DNA from: Streptomyces sp. CB01635
Lineage (GTDB): Bacteria; Actinomycetota; Actinomycetes; Streptomycetales; Streptomycetaceae
NCBI RefSeq assembly: GCF_002803065.1
Contig: NZ_NNBL01000001.1
Location: forward strand, 346,734-410,733
Direction of reading: 5' to 3'
DNA length: 64,000 bases
Shown here: positions 8,515 to 18,125 of the stretch, one piece after another
Numbering within the stretch: position 1 is the first letter of the stretch
How the letters are laid out: each line of letters begins with the position of its first letter
Translations under genes and position numbers: made by a program
The notes under the pieces: model-generated
Databases searched by the model: none
What the model was told of the DNA's origin: nothing
What the model saw: the letters and a program-made list of their open reading frames with translations, nothing else

Positions 8515-10938
8515 TCAGCCGACCGGCGCCCGCACCAGGAGCGCCACCGGAAGCCGGTCGAACAGGTCCTCCACGCGTGCGTGGCCGGTGAACTCCCGTC
8601 CCGGGACGAGCAGGTCGACCCAGCGGCCCTCCGGGAGCGGCAGTTCCGTGTCACGCCAGCCGCCCGACTCCGCGAGGCGCAGGGACAGCCGGGTCACGGC
8701 GGCGACGGCCTCCCCGGAGCGTGCGAACGCCACACAGTGCGCGGCGCCCGCCCCCCGCGCGGGCAGCGGATCGTACGTCGACTCGCCGCCGAACCACTCC
8801 GGGTGCGCCCGGCGCAGCCGCAGCGCGGCGACGGTGAGCGCCAGTTTCTCGTCGGACAGATCGAGGGGCACGGACCCCTCACCGGAGTTCAGCAGCTTCA
8901 GGTCGAAGCGGGCCGGCGCACGGTTGTCCGGATCCACCAGTGCCCGGTACTCGCGCTCCGTCCCCTGGTAGACGTCCGGCACCCCCGGCATCGTCAGATG
9001 GGCGAGAGCGGCCCCCAGGACGTTCGCGCGCGCATGGGGCCGCAACGAGTCCGCGAACGCGGCGACGGCCTCCCTGGGCGGCCCGCACGGGCCCGCCGCC
9101 ACGAAGTCGCGTACCGCCTTCTCGTAGTCCGCGTCCGGCTCGGTCCAGCTCGTGTGCAGCCCGGCCTCGCGCACATGCTTGAGCATCGCGTCCTGGAGCC
9201 GCTCGCCGTCCTGGTGACCGAACCCGACCGCCGTCTGCCAGGCCGCCCAGGCGAGTTGCGCATCGGGCGAGCTCGCGCCGCCCTCGCGCGCGGTCCGCTC
9301 GGTGACCTCCGCGAGCAGATCGGCCCAACGCCCGGGACACTGCGTGAGCACGGAGATCCCCGCCCGCACATCGGCGCTCCGCTTGGTGTCGTGCGTCGAC
9401 AACACGGTGCCCGTGTACGGCCAGTCGCGCTGCACGCGCGCGCAGTACGCGTGGAACGACTCCGGGTCCACAGCGGGGCTCTGCGGCGTACCGCCGACCT
9501 CCGTCGCGGACAGCAGGGGCGCGTGCCGGTAGAACGCCGTGTCCTCGACCGCCTTGGCCCGCAGCGCGGACGCCGTCTGCGCGAACCGCGCCCGGAACGC
9601 GCCGTGTTCGGGCCCCGACCCGCGCTTCCCGAGTGCCAGATCCCGCACGGTGTCCACCGCCTTGGCCTCCTCGGCGACGGTGAACACCGCCTTCGCGTCC
9701 TCGGCGTCCTCGGGCGTGAGGACGCTCTCGGGGTCCGCGCCCCCGGTCGCGTACGGCCGGTACACGTCGAGGCGGACCAGGAGTTCGCGTACGGCGGCGC
9801 GCAGGGCCCACGGGGCGTGGTCGCGCAGGGCCGCGTCCGCGGCACACAGCCTGACCGCCTCGCGCGTGAGGCGGTCCACCTCGGCCGCCAGCTCGTGCGT
9901 GACGACCTTGTACGCCGCGCGGCGCGCCGTGGCGTTCCAGTCGCCGCCCCGGTCGGCGGGCGCCGCCGTGAAGCGCCGGAACAGGCCGAGCAGTTCGTCC
10001 GCGCCCGACGGGTCGGTGAACAGGCCGTCGATCCGGCGCAGCGCGTCGTAGCCCGTCGTGCCTGCCACCGGCCAGGCGGCGGGCAGCTGCTCGTCCTCAC
10101 CGAGGATCTTCTCGACGACGGTCCAGCGCCCGCCGGCCGCGTCGGCGAGGTCCTTCAGGTAGGCGCCGGGGTCCGCGAGGCCGTCGGGGTGGTCGACGCG
10201 CAGCCCGTCGAGGACGCCCTCGCGCAGCAGCTGGACGATCTTCTCGTGGGTGGCGTCGAACACCTCACGGTTCTCCACGCGGACCCCGATGAGGTCCGAA
10301 ATGGTGAAGAAACGCCGGAGGTTGAGCTCGGTGCGGGCCAGACGCCACCAGCCGAGCCGGTACCACTGCGCGTCGAGCAACTCGGGAAGAGGCAGCGTCT
10401 CCGTGCCCTCGCGCAGCGGGAACGCGTGCTCGTAGTAGCGCAGCACACGGCCGTCCACCTCCAGGTGGTCCAGTTCGTGGCTCAGCCGGTGGCCGAGCAC
10501 GGGCAGCAGAACCCGCCCGCCCTGCGCCTCCCAGTCGATGTCGAACCAGTGCGCGTAAGCGGAGTGCGGCCCGTCCCGCAGTACCTCCTGGAGGGGCCGG
10601 TTGAGCCCGGCCGCCGCCGCCATGTGGTTGGGCACGATGTCGACGATCAGGCCGAGCCCGTGCTCCCGCGCCGTCCGCGCGAGCGCCCGCAGCCCGGCCT
10701 CACCGCCCAGTTCGTCCCGCACGCGCGCGTGGTCCACGACGTCGTACCCGTGCGTGGAACCGGGTACGGCCTCCAGGACCGGCGACAGATGCAGGTGCGA
10801 GACGCCCAGTGAGGCCAGATACGGGACGGCTCCGGCGGCGGCGGCGAACGGGAACGCCGGCTGGAGCTGCATCCGGTACGTGGCCGTGGGCGGGGCGGGG
10901 ACCTCGCCCTCGTGATGGTCCGGTGTCATGCGCGTCAT
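8515..10938 (-). CDS. treY: Malto-oligosyltrehalose synthase (TreY)
   Basis: This 807-residue GH13 enzyme isomerises the reducing-end glucose of maltodextrins to a trehalosyl unit by intramolecular transglucosylation. Near the N-terminus T-Y-R-M-Q-L is the TreY signature. D-I-V-P-N-H-M lies at 100-106, the nucleophile D249 in D-G-L-R-V-D-H-P-D-G and the acid/base E276 in V-V-E-K-I-L. The length is that of intact TreY. Two in-frame ATGs (10938 and 10929) are possible and neither has a strong ribosome site. The gene is divergent from an MFS gene across an 81-bp gap that must hold both promoters. Confidence 0.94.
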   Translation of the reverse strand: MTRMTPDHHEGEVPAPPTATYRMQLQPAFPFAAAAGAVPYLASLGVSHLHLSPVLEAVPGSTHGYDVVDHARVRDELGGEAGLRALARTAREHGLGLIVDIVPNHMAAAAGLNRPLQEVLRDGPHSAYAHWFDIDWEAQGGRVLLPVLGHRLSHELDHLEVDGRVLRYYEHAFPLREGTETLPLPELLDAQWYRLGWWRLARTELNLRRFFTISDLIGVRVENREVFDATHEKIVQLLREGVLDGLRVDHPDGLADPGAYLKDLADAAGGRWTVVEKILGEDEQLPAAWPVAGTTGYDALRRIDGLFTDPSGADELLGLFRRFTAAPADRGGDWNATARRAAYKVVTHELAAEVDRLTREAVRLCAADAALRDHAPWALRAAVRELLVRLDVYRPYATGGADPESVLTPEDAEDAKAVFTVAEEAKAVDTVRDLALGKRGSGPEHGAFRARFAQTASALRAKAVEDTAFYRHAPLLSATEVGGTPQSPAVDPESFHAYCARVQRDWPYTGTVLSTHDTKRSADVRAGISVLTQCPGRWADLLAEVTERTAREGGASSPDAQLAWAAWQTAVGFGHQDGERLQDAMLKHVREAGLHTSWTEPDADYEKAVRDFVAAGPCGPPREAVAAFADSLRPHARANVLGAALAHLTMPGVPDVYQGTEREYRALVDPDNRAPARFDLKLLNSGEGSVPLDLSDEKLALTVAALRLRRAHPEWFGGESTYDPLPARGAGAAHCVAFARSGEAVAAVTRLSLRLAESGGWRDTELPLPEGRWVDLLVPGREFTGHARVEDLFDRLPVALLVRAPVG

Positions 10939-11019
10939 GCGAACCTACGTACCCGCCCAGGCGTCTTTCGTGTCATCGCCGCATGCATATGTCACCGGCG
11001 CCGTCGATAGTTTCGAACG

Positions 11020-12288
11020 ATGGCACAGGCAGCGGGCGGAACGTCGGCGACATACCGCGAGGTGCTCGGGGCGACCGGGGTAGTGCTCCCGGTGATCTCG
11101 TTCCTGGGGCGGCTGCCGGTGGCGGTGATCCAGTTCGGCAGCGTCCTGCTGATCACCAGGACGAGCGGTTCCCTCGCCACTGGAGGGACCGTGGCCTGCG
11201 CGCTCGCGCTCGGACAGGTGGCCATGGGGCCCGTCGTCGGCCGGCTCGCCGACCGGCGCGGCCAGCGGAGCGTCGTGCTGTGCTGCTCGCTGCTGAACGC
11301 CGTCGCGATCGCCTGCTACACGCTCGGCGCCCTCGCGGGGCCGTCCACGCCGCTCTTGGTGGCGCTCGGCGTGCTCGCCGGAGCCACGGTGCCGGGGATC
11401 GGCCCGCTGGCCAGGGCCCGGGGCGTCGCGCTCGTCCGCCGCGGGGGTGCGGACGAGCGCGTCGTGAACACCGTGCTGTCGCTGGAGAGCACCATGGACG
11501 AGCTGTCGTTCGTCCTCGGGCCCGCACTGATCGGCGTCGCGTCCTTCGTCGGCCACCCCGCGTACGCGTTCGGGGCCGCCGCTCTCCTGGTCGCCGCCTG
11601 CGGCACGGCGTTCGCGCTGCACCCGACGGCGACGGCGGTGCGGCCCGCGGGGGCGCCCACCCCCAAGGAGCCGCGCGCCCGGCGACCCCGCATGCCGCGC
11701 GAGGTCCGGCTCGTGCGCCTCGGCCTCGTCCTCCTCGGCATCCTTCTCGGCGGCTGCGGGGCCGGGATCACGGCGCTCACCCAGAAGCTCGGCCAGGAGG
11801 ACCAGGCGGGCCTCGTCTACGCCGCCATGGGCGTCATGAGCGCCGTCGTCGGCGTGTCCATGGCCGCCGTGCCGGAGCGCTTCGGGCTCGCGCTGCGCTG
11901 GCGCGTCGCCACTGCGGCCGCCGCCCTCCTGTCCCTCCTGCTGATCGGCACGCAGAGCATGCCGGGCCTCTACGTGGCGGTGACCGTGTTCGGCGCCGTC
12001 TTCGCGCCGAACCTGATCACCGGCTTCGGACTCACCGAACGCGCCGTGCCGGGCGAACGTCTCGCCGAGGGCATGACGTTCGCCGCGAGCGCCTTCGTCG
12101 GCGGGCAGGCGGTGACGCTCGCCGTGGCGGGCCGCCTCGCCGAGTCCCACGGCCCCGCCGCGGCTTTCACCGTGGGCAGCGTCGCCGCGGCCCTCGCGTT
12201 CGGCGTCGCACTCCTCGTGAAGGCCCCGGCGGAACCACGAGTCACGCCGGCCGCTGCAGCACCGTCAGGCTCCGGTCGAGGAGCGTGA
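11020..12288 (+). CDS. MFS transporter
   Basis: The 422-residue protein has about twelve hydrophobic segments and the MFS loop 2-3 signature G-R-L-A-D-R-R-G-Q-R. This indicates a proton-coupled permease, most likely an exporter of the drug:H+ antiporter type; the substrate is unknown. No Shine-Dalgarno is visible before the ATG. TAGTTT at 11008-11013 ends 6 bp upstream and may be a -10, so the mRNA may be leaderless. The last 47 bp overlap the 3' end of the convergent treX gene, which leaves no room for a terminator between them. Although it lies between two trehalose genes, nothing ties it to trehalose. Confidence 0.82.
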   Translation: MAQAAGGTSATYREVLGATGVVLPVISFLGRLPVAVIQFGSVLLITRTSGSLATGGTVACALALGQVAMGPVVGRLADRRGQRSVVLCCSLLNAVAIACYTLGALAGPSTPLLVALGVLAGATVPGIGPLARARGVALVRRGGADERVVNTVLSLESTMDELSFVLGPALIGVASFVGHPAYAFGAAALLVAACGTAFALHPTATAVRPAGAPTPKEPRARRPRMPREVRLVRLGLVLLGILLGGCGAGITALTQKLGQEDQAGLVYAAMGVMSAVVGVSMAAVPERFGLALRWRVATAAAALLSLLLIGTQSMPGLYVAVTVFGAVFAPNLITGFGLTERAVPGERLAEGMTFAASAFVGGQAVTLAVAGRLAESHGPAAAFTVGSVAAALAFGVALLVKAPAEPRVTPAAAAPSGSGRGA

Positions 12289-14356
12289 GGCGGTCACCGG
12301 CCTTTACCTTCGCGCCGGTCCCGTGGGGCACGCCTTCGGGCAGCGACGTGTCCACGACGACCTCCCACTGCCGGCCGTGGTTGACCGGCACGAGGAACTC
12401 CAACGCGTCGGGCGACGCGTTGAACAGCAGCAGGAACGAGTCGTCCGAGATGCGCTCGCCCCGGGGGCCCGGCTCCGAGATCGCGTGCCCGTTGAGGAAC
12501 ACCGACAGAGCTCGCGCCTGCGCCGCGCCCCAGTCGTCCCGCGTCATCTCCTCGCCCTCCGGAGTGAACCAGGCGATGTCGCTCAGCTCGTCGTGGGTGC
12601 CCTCGACCGGCCGCCCGTGGAAGAAGCGGCGCCTGCGGAACACCGGGTGGTCACGCCGGAGCCGCGCCATCGCGCGCGTGAACGCCAGCAGGGCGTCCTG
12701 CTCGCCGTCCTCGGGCCAGCGCACCCAGGCCAGCTCGCTGTCCAGGCAGTAGGCGTTGTTGTTGCCGTTCTGCGTGCGCCCCAGCTCGTCCCCGTGGCTG
12801 AGCATCGGCACGCCCTGGGAGAGCATCAGCGTCGCGATGAAGTTGCGGATCTGACGGTTCCGCAGGCCGAGCACTCCGGGGTCGTCGCTGTCGCCCTCCA
12901 CACCGCAGTTCCACGACCGGTTGTGGCTCTCCCCGTCACGGTTGCCCTCGCCGTTCGCCTCGTTGTGCTTCTCGTTGTACGAGACCAGGTCGCGCAGGGT
13001 GAAGCCGTCGTGGCACGTGACGAAGTTGATGGAGGCGAGCGGGCGGCGGCCGTCGTCCTGGTAGAGGTCGGACGAGCCGGTCAGCCGCCCGGCGAACTCG
13101 GCGAGGGTGCGCGGCTCGCCCCGCCACAGGTCCCGGACGGTGTCCCGGTACTTGCCGTTCCACTCCGTCCACAGCGGCGGGAAGTTGCCCACCTGGTAGC
13201 CGCCCTCGCCGACGTCCCACGGCTCGGCGATCAGCTTCACCTGGGAGACCACCGGGTCCTGCTGCACCAGGTCGAAGAACGACGACAGCCGGTCCACCTC
13301 GTGGAACTGCCGCGCCAGCGTGGCCGCCAGGTCGAAGCGGAACCCGTCCACGTGCATCTCGGTGACCCAGTAGCGCAGCGAGTCCATGATCATCTGTAGG
13401 ACGTGCGGCGACCGCATGAGCAGCGAGTTCCCGGTGCCCGTCGTGTCCATGTAGTAGCGGCGGTCGTCCGCGAGGCGGTAGTACGAGGCGTTGTCCAGGC
13501 CCCTGAAGGACAGCGTCGGGCCCAGGTGGTTGCCCTCCGCCGTGTGGTTGTAGACGACGTCGAGGATGACCTCGATCCCGGCCTCGTGCAGTGCCCGTAC
13601 GGCCGACTTGAACTCCAGGACCTGCTGCCCGCGGTCGCCCCAGGAGGCGTAGGCGTTGTGGGGGGCGAAGAAGCCGATGGTGTTGTAGCCCCAGTAGTTG
13701 TTCAGGCCCATCTCCACCAGGCGGTGGTCGTTGACGAACTGATGGACCGGCATCAGTTCGAGCGCCGTCACGCCCAGCTCCGTGAGGTGATCCAGGATCG
13801 CCGGGTGGGCGAGCGCCGCGTAGGTGCCGCGCAGCTCGTCCGGGAGGGCCGGGTGCGTCATCGTGAGGCCCTTCACATGGGCCTCGTAGATCACCGTGTG
13901 GTGGTACTCGGTGCGCGGCGGACGGTCGTCGCCCCAGTCGAAGTAGGGGTTGACCACGACCGACGTCATCGTGTGCGGTGCCGAGTCCAGGTCGTTGCGC
14001 TTGTCGGGCGACCCGAAGGGATACCCGTACACCGCCTCGCCCCAGTCGATCCGGCCGCTGATCGCCTTCGCGTACGGGTCGAGGAGCAGCTTCGAGGAGT
14101 TGCACCGCTGACCCCGCTCCGGGGTGTACGGGCCGTGCGCGCGGAAGCCGTACCGCTGGCCCGGCATGATGCCGGGCAGGTACGCGTGCCGCACAAAGGC
14201 GTCGGACTCCCGCAGCTCCACCGCGGTCTCCGACCCGTCGTCGTGCAGCAGACACAGCTCTATGCGCCGGGCGGCCTCCGAGAAGACCGCGAAGTTGGTG
14301 CCGGCGCCGTCGTAAGTGGCACCGAGTGGATACGCCTGTCCAGGCCAGACCTGCAT
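12242..14356 (-). CDS. glgX: Glycogen debranching enzyme GlgX/TreX
   Basis: This 704-residue GH13 isoamylase-type enzyme cuts alpha-1,6 branches in glycogen and supplies linear dextrins to TreY. A CBM48 domain (about 10-95, opening G-A-T-Y-D-G-A-G-T-N-F) precedes the barrel. The barrel has D-V-V-Y-N-H at 266-271, the nucleophile D342 in D-G-F-R-F-D-L-A and the acid/base E378 in I-A-E-P-W-D. The frame stays open for a further 319 codons upstream, but homology begins at the ATG 14356 and the extension overlaps the divergent secreted-protein gene, so the short start is correct. Its 3' end overlaps the MFS gene by 47 bp. Confidence 0.94.
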   Translation of the reverse strand: MQVWPGQAYPLGATYDGAGTNFAVFSEAARRIELCLLHDDGSETAVELRESDAFVRHAYLPGIMPGQRYGFRAHGPYTPERGQRCNSSKLLLDPYAKAISGRIDWGEAVYGYPFGSPDKRNDLDSAPHTMTSVVVNPYFDWGDDRPPRTEYHHTVIYEAHVKGLTMTHPALPDELRGTYAALAHPAILDHLTELGVTALELMPVHQFVNDHRLVEMGLNNYWGYNTIGFFAPHNAYASWGDRGQQVLEFKSAVRALHEAGIEVILDVVYNHTAEGNHLGPTLSFRGLDNASYYRLADDRRYYMDTTGTGNSLLMRSPHVLQMIMDSLRYWVTEMHVDGFRFDLAATLARQFHEVDRLSSFFDLVQQDPVVSQVKLIAEPWDVGEGGYQVGNFPPLWTEWNGKYRDTVRDLWRGEPRTLAEFAGRLTGSSDLYQDDGRRPLASINFVTCHDGFTLRDLVSYNEKHNEANGEGNRDGESHNRSWNCGVEGDSDDPGVLGLRNRQIRNFIATLMLSQGVPMLSHGDELGRTQNGNNNAYCLDSELAWVRWPEDGEQDALLAFTRAMARLRRDHPVFRRRRFFHGRPVEGTHDELSDIAWFTPEGEEMTRDDWGAAQARALSVFLNGHAISEPGPRGERISDDSFLLLFNASPDALEFLVPVNHGRQWEVVVDTSLPEGVPHGTGAKVKAGDRLTLLDRSLTVLQRPA

Positions 14357-14515
14357 GGGTACGACTCTTCCACTTCCGGCCCGGATGCCCCGGGCGACTT
14401 CGGCGAGAGTCTTCCCGAAAGTGACGGAACCACCTAGGAATTGGGCCCCTCTTACAGGAAGACCACGCATACCCGTCGCCCACAGGTGGGGCCGCGGGGA
14501 CAACAGGGGGAAGAT

Positions 14516-15304
14516 GTGCGAGAGCTCGCAAGACGCCATCTGGGGAAAATGATGGCGGGAGCGGCCGTCGCGGCCGCGGCGACCGCCGTGCTGCTGGGCG
14601 TGACCCTGCCGGGGGAGGCGGGCGCGGGCGACCAGGCCAAGGCCGGCTCCGCCCAGCAGGACGCGATCCCGAAGGACGGCGTGATGGAGGCCGCGCCGAA
14701 GGAGGGCGAGAAGGGCGTCGGCAGGGACCCGCTCACCGACGACGAGATCGAGCGCGCCGAACAGCTCGCCGTCGCGAGCAACGGACTGCGCAGGAGCGCG
14801 CGGGACGTCGAGGGCGACCGGGGGCCACAGCACCTGTCCACGAACCTCAGCGAGGTGGACCCGACGCAGAGCGGTCCGCAGGCGGCCGAGCGCCGCGCCG
14901 AGGTCGTCTACTACGACTACAAGGCCGACACGGTCGTGACCAGGACCGTGAACCTCGACAGCGGCAAGGTCGAGAACACCGACACGGCGCACGGCGTGCA
15001 GCCGCCGCCGAGCCCCGGCGAGCTGCGGGAGGCCACCGAGCTCCTCATCGCGGACCCGCTCGGCGCCGGCCTGAAGAAGGACTACAAGGACGCCACCGGC
15101 AAGCAGCTCACGGGCACGGACCAGCTGGAGCTGAGCGGCATGGTCTTCCGCAAGGAGACCGTCGCCCATGTCCCGTCCGGCCTCACCGCCTGCGGCGAGC
15201 ACCGGTGCCTGCGCGTCGTCACCAAGGTCAGGAACGGGCCGTGGATCGACACCCGCGCCCTGGTCGTCGACCTCAGCGCGCGCACCGTCGGCCGCCTCGG
15301 CTGA
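14516..15304 (+). CDS. Tat-exported protein of unknown function
   Basis: The 262-residue protein starts at a GTG preceded by GGGGGAAGA. The N-terminus has A-R-R-H-L-G-K (Arg pair at 6-7) and an Ala-rich hydrophobic stretch at about 13-30 ending G-E-A-G-A, a plausible Tat signal. The mature part is charged, with Y-Y-D-Y-K at about 130, two Cys close together near the C-terminus (C-G-E-H-R-C) and a closing beta-rich segment. I do not recognise a catalytic motif. It ends 45 bp before the amine-oxidase-like gene on the same strand. The pair is probably one operon, so this may be a partner or accessory of that secreted protein. Confidence 0.8.
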   Translation: MRELARRHLGKMMAGAAVAAAATAVLLGVTLPGEAGAGDQAKAGSAQQDAIPKDGVMEAAPKEGEKGVGRDPLTDDEIERAEQLAVASNGLRRSARDVEGDRGPQHLSTNLSEVDPTQSGPQAAERRAEVVYYDYKADTVVTRTVNLDSGKVENTDTAHGVQPPPSPGELREATELLIADPLGAGLKKDYKDATGKQLTGTDQLELSGMVFRKETVAHVPSGLTACGEHRCLRVVTKVRNGPWIDTRALVVDLSARTVGRLG

Positions 15305-15349
15305 GTCCCTCACGCCCGCCTCTCCTCCTGCTTGAAGGAGTCATTCCGT

Positions 15350-16657
15350 ATGCACGTCAACAGACTTCGGCGCGCCCGCGCCCGGGCCGCTGTCGCCCTC
15401 ACGTCCCTCGCCCTGCTCGGCACCGCCGTCAGCGCCGCGGGCCCCGCCACCGCCGCCCCCCAGGCGCCCGCCGCCGCGGCCCCGGCCTGCAGCACCGCGT
15501 ACAAGATCGAGCAGGTCCTCGACGGGGGCACGACCTGGCGCATGTGCTGGCACTACAACACGCTGTCCGGGCTCGTCCTCGACAACGTCAGCTACCAGCC
15601 CAAGGACGAGCCCAAGCCGATCGCCGTCCTCACCAGCGCCCGCCTCGCGCAGGTCCATGTCCCCTACGACGACGGTGAGAACGAGTACGACGACGTCACC
15701 GGTACCGACTTCGGGTACGCCCTGCAGAACCTGAAGCCCGGCGAGTGCCCCGGCGGCACCATCAAGACCGTCAAGGTGCCCGACCGGGGCAACGTGCAGG
15801 GCCTGTGCACCACCACGCGCGCGCGTGGGCACGCGTACCGGCTCAACGACGACGAGAGCACCGGCGGCAGCGGCAAGGTCTACACCGCCCAGGGCAAGGA
15901 CCTCCTCGTCTACACGGTCAACAAGGCGTCCTGGTACGAGTACATCACCGAGTGGCGGTTCTCCTCCGACGGGACGATCACGTCGAACGTCGGCGCGACC
16001 GGCAGCCTCTCCCCGTACGACTACAACGGCACGGACGGCAAGGGCTGGCCGATCGGCAAGGGCGCCCGCGCCTATGCCGAGAGCCACGCCCACAACGTCT
16101 TCTGGCGGCTCAACTTCGGCCTCGACGGCTCCCCCAAGAGCAAGGTCGAGCAGTACGACTCCAAGGTCACCGCGCCGAGCGGCAGCGGCAGCCCCACCAC
16201 GAAGACCACCCGCACCCCCGTCACCAAGGAACTCGCCGGTGACGCGAAGGACATGCGCTGGTGGCGGGTCGTCAGCACCGCGGGCAAGAACAAGGACGGC
16301 CACCCCAGGTCCTACGAGTTCGTGCCCGGCCGCACAGCCAAGTTCCCCGGCCGCTCGTTCACCAAGCACGACGTGTACTTCACCGAGTACAAGAAGTGCG
16401 AGCAGTACGCGAGCGACAACCCGGCCGGGCACTGCGGAGGCGCCAGCGTCGACAAGTGGGTCGGCGGACAGACGCTCACGCACCCGATCACCTGGGTCAA
16501 CATCGGGTTCCACCACATCGCCCGGGACGAGGACCAGCAGCCGATGCCGGTCCACTGGCAGGGCTTCTCACTGGCCCCCAGGGACGTGACCGCTATGAAT
16601 CCGCTCACTCCCGCCGACCTCGCGGACCAGAACGGCGTGCCCAGAAACGGTAGTTGA
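15350..16657 (+). CDS. Secreted copper-amine-oxidase-like protein with altered TPQ motif (tyramine oxidase subunit B-like)
   Basis: The 435-residue precursor starts at an ATG after GAAGGAG and has a signal peptide ending in A-T-A-A (about residue 36). Downstream it matches the catalytic beta-sandwich of copper amine oxidases. H246-A-H248 fits the first two copper ligands. G-F-H-H-I-A-R-D-E-D-Q-Q-P-M-P at 387-400 fits the third-ligand region (H389), and W-R-F-S-S-D-G-T-I fits the core strand. The N-Y-D/E motif whose Tyr becomes topaquinone reads W195-Y-E197, so the Tyr and acidic residue are kept but Asn is lost. At 435 residues it lacks the usual N-terminal domains. Activity is therefore uncertain; a paired subunit or a non-oxidase role is possible. 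Confidence 0.8.
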   Translation: MHVNRLRRARARAAVALTSLALLGTAVSAAGPATAAPQAPAAAAPACSTAYKIEQVLDGGTTWRMCWHYNTLSGLVLDNVSYQPKDEPKPIAVLTSARLAQVHVPYDDGENEYDDVTGTDFGYALQNLKPGECPGGTIKTVKVPDRGNVQGLCTTTRARGHAYRLNDDESTGGSGKVYTAQGKDLLVYTVNKASWYEYITEWRFSSDGTITSNVGATGSLSPYDYNGTDGKGWPIGKGARAYAESHAHNVFWRLNFGLDGSPKSKVEQYDSKVTAPSGSGSPTTKTTRTPVTKELAGDAKDMRWWRVVSTAGKNKDGHPRSYEFVPGRTAKFPGRSFTKHDVYFTEYKKCEQYASDNPAGHCGGASVDKWVGGQTLTHPITWVNIGFHHIARDEDQQPMPVHWQGFSLAPRDVTAMNPLTPADLADQNGVPRNGS

Positions 16658-16758
16658 GAAACTACCCTGCCCATCCGGCTGCACCGCCGACCGCTCCCGG
16701 AGTACCCTTCCTTGATCGTTGCTGGGGAGTGCTCGGGGGAGCGGAAGGCGGTGCGTGG

Positions 16759-18015
16759 GTGAGCTCGGGTGGGCTGGAGCTGCCCCCTGGTGACGCAGGT
16801 CACGAGGGGAGCTCCGCTGACGTCCCGCCCGGAGCGGTGTCCTTGGCACGGCCGATGGACATGGGATCCCAGATCGGACCGGAGTCGGAGTTCGCCTGGG
16901 GCGCCGACGCCTGGAGCGAGGTCCGTACGCGCGCGCAGCGGGCCGGCCGCGCCTACATCTGGCTGAACCTGGTCGAACAGCGGCTGCGGGCCGTCGTGGC
17001 CGCAGTGCTGCGCCCCATCTACGAACCCGTCCACGGCGACGACTGGGTCGTGGCCGCCGCCGGGCCCGCCGGGCAGGAGTGGGTCCAGCGGGCCGTCGCC
17101 GTGCGCGAGGTCAGCCGGCGCAAGGGCTATCTGCTCGACCCGGCCGACGACAACGTCCTCAGCTTCCTCACCCTGCCGCAGCTGCGCGAGCTGATGGTGC
17201 AGCACTGGCCCTGCTTCGAGCCCTACTTCGACGACCGCCGCGACGTCGAACTCGCCCTCGACGAGCTCGAGGTCACGCGGAACGTCGTCTCGCGCAACCG
17301 CGCCCTGTCCGAGGCCGTCCTCGCCCAGGCCGAGCGCGCGTCCGGGCGGCTCCTGGAGATGCTCGGCGCGGGCTCCGACGTGCCGTCCGGCCGCAGGCTC
17401 CCCGTCGACGCCGTCGAGGAGCTCGTCGGCGACCGGTACGCCGACGTCGTGGGCGTACACCCGGACCGGGTGCGGCTTCTTCGCCAGTTCCCGGCCGAGG
17501 ACATCTTCGGCGGCGCGCGCCGCCTCGACGCCATCGGCATAGGCCTGAACATGCTGGTGCAGAACTTCTCGGGCCGCCGCCTCGTCCGGCTCGCCGAGTC
17601 CGGCTGCCGGGTGCGGCTGCTCTTCCTCAACCCCGCCTCCAGCGCCGTCAAGCGCAGGGAGCGCGAGCTGGGTCTCAAGCGCGGCGAGCTGAGCCGCGCC
17701 GTCGAGATGAACATCCTGCACATGCGCCGGGTGCGGGCCCGGCTGCGCGACCCGGGCGCGTTCGAGATCCAGGTCTACGACGAGACGCCACGGTTCACCG
17801 CGTATCTGGTCGACGGCGACGGGTCGGACGGCGTCGGGGTCGTCCAGTCGTACCTGCGCCGGGCCAGGGGCATGGAGGCGCCGGTCCTCGTGCTGCGCGG
17901 GCCCGGACGCGTGGTGAAGGCGAACAGTCCCCACGACGGGGAGGAAGCCGGACTTTTCCCCACGTATCGCGAAGAATTCGAGCTGGCCTGGGCGGACGCC
18001 CGGCCCGTGTCCTGA
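16759..18015 (+). CDS. SAV2148 family HEPN domain-containing protein
   Basis: The 418-residue, mostly helical protein matches what I recall of a conserved Streptomyces family named after SAV2148. An N-terminal segment of about 60 residues precedes a HEPN-like part that includes W-L-N-L-V-E-Q-R-L-R and many paired Arg residues. Its biochemical role is not established. HEPN domains elsewhere act as RNases or nucleotide-binding partners, but I cannot point to a clear R-x4-6-H catalytic motif here. The GTG at 16759 has GGAAGGCGG about 9 bp upstream. The exonuclease gene follows 110 bp later in the same direction. Confidence 0.75.
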   Translation: MSSGGLELPPGDAGHEGSSADVPPGAVSLARPMDMGSQIGPESEFAWGADAWSEVRTRAQRAGRAYIWLNLVEQRLRAVVAAVLRPIYEPVHGDDWVVAAAGPAGQEWVQRAVAVREVSRRKGYLLDPADDNVLSFLTLPQLRELMVQHWPCFEPYFDDRRDVELALDELEVTRNVVSRNRALSEAVLAQAERASGRLLEMLGAGSDVPSGRRLPVDAVEELVGDRYADVVGVHPDRVRLLRQFPAEDIFGGARRLDAIGIGLNMLVQNFSGRRLVRLAESGCRVRLLFLNPASSAVKRRERELGLKRGELSRAVEMNILHMRRVRARLRDPGAFEIQVYDETPRFTAYLVDGDGSDGVGVVQSYLRRARGMEAPVLVLRGPGRVVKANSPHDGEEAGLFPTYREEFELAWADARPVS

Positions 18016-18125
18016 CCCCGCTGCACGGCGGGAAGCGGAACGCCCTCGGCCCGTTGTCAGTGCCCCATGTCATCGTGGTGGCCACTGGGGAGACACGGGG
18101 ACGCACCATGAAGAAGGGGGCCGCG

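Noticed and set aside
14357..15313. N-terminal extension of the treX frame by 319 codons
   Set aside because: GlgX homology starts exactly at the ATG 14356, and the extension lies antisense to the Tat-exported protein gene, which has its own ribosome site and signal peptide.
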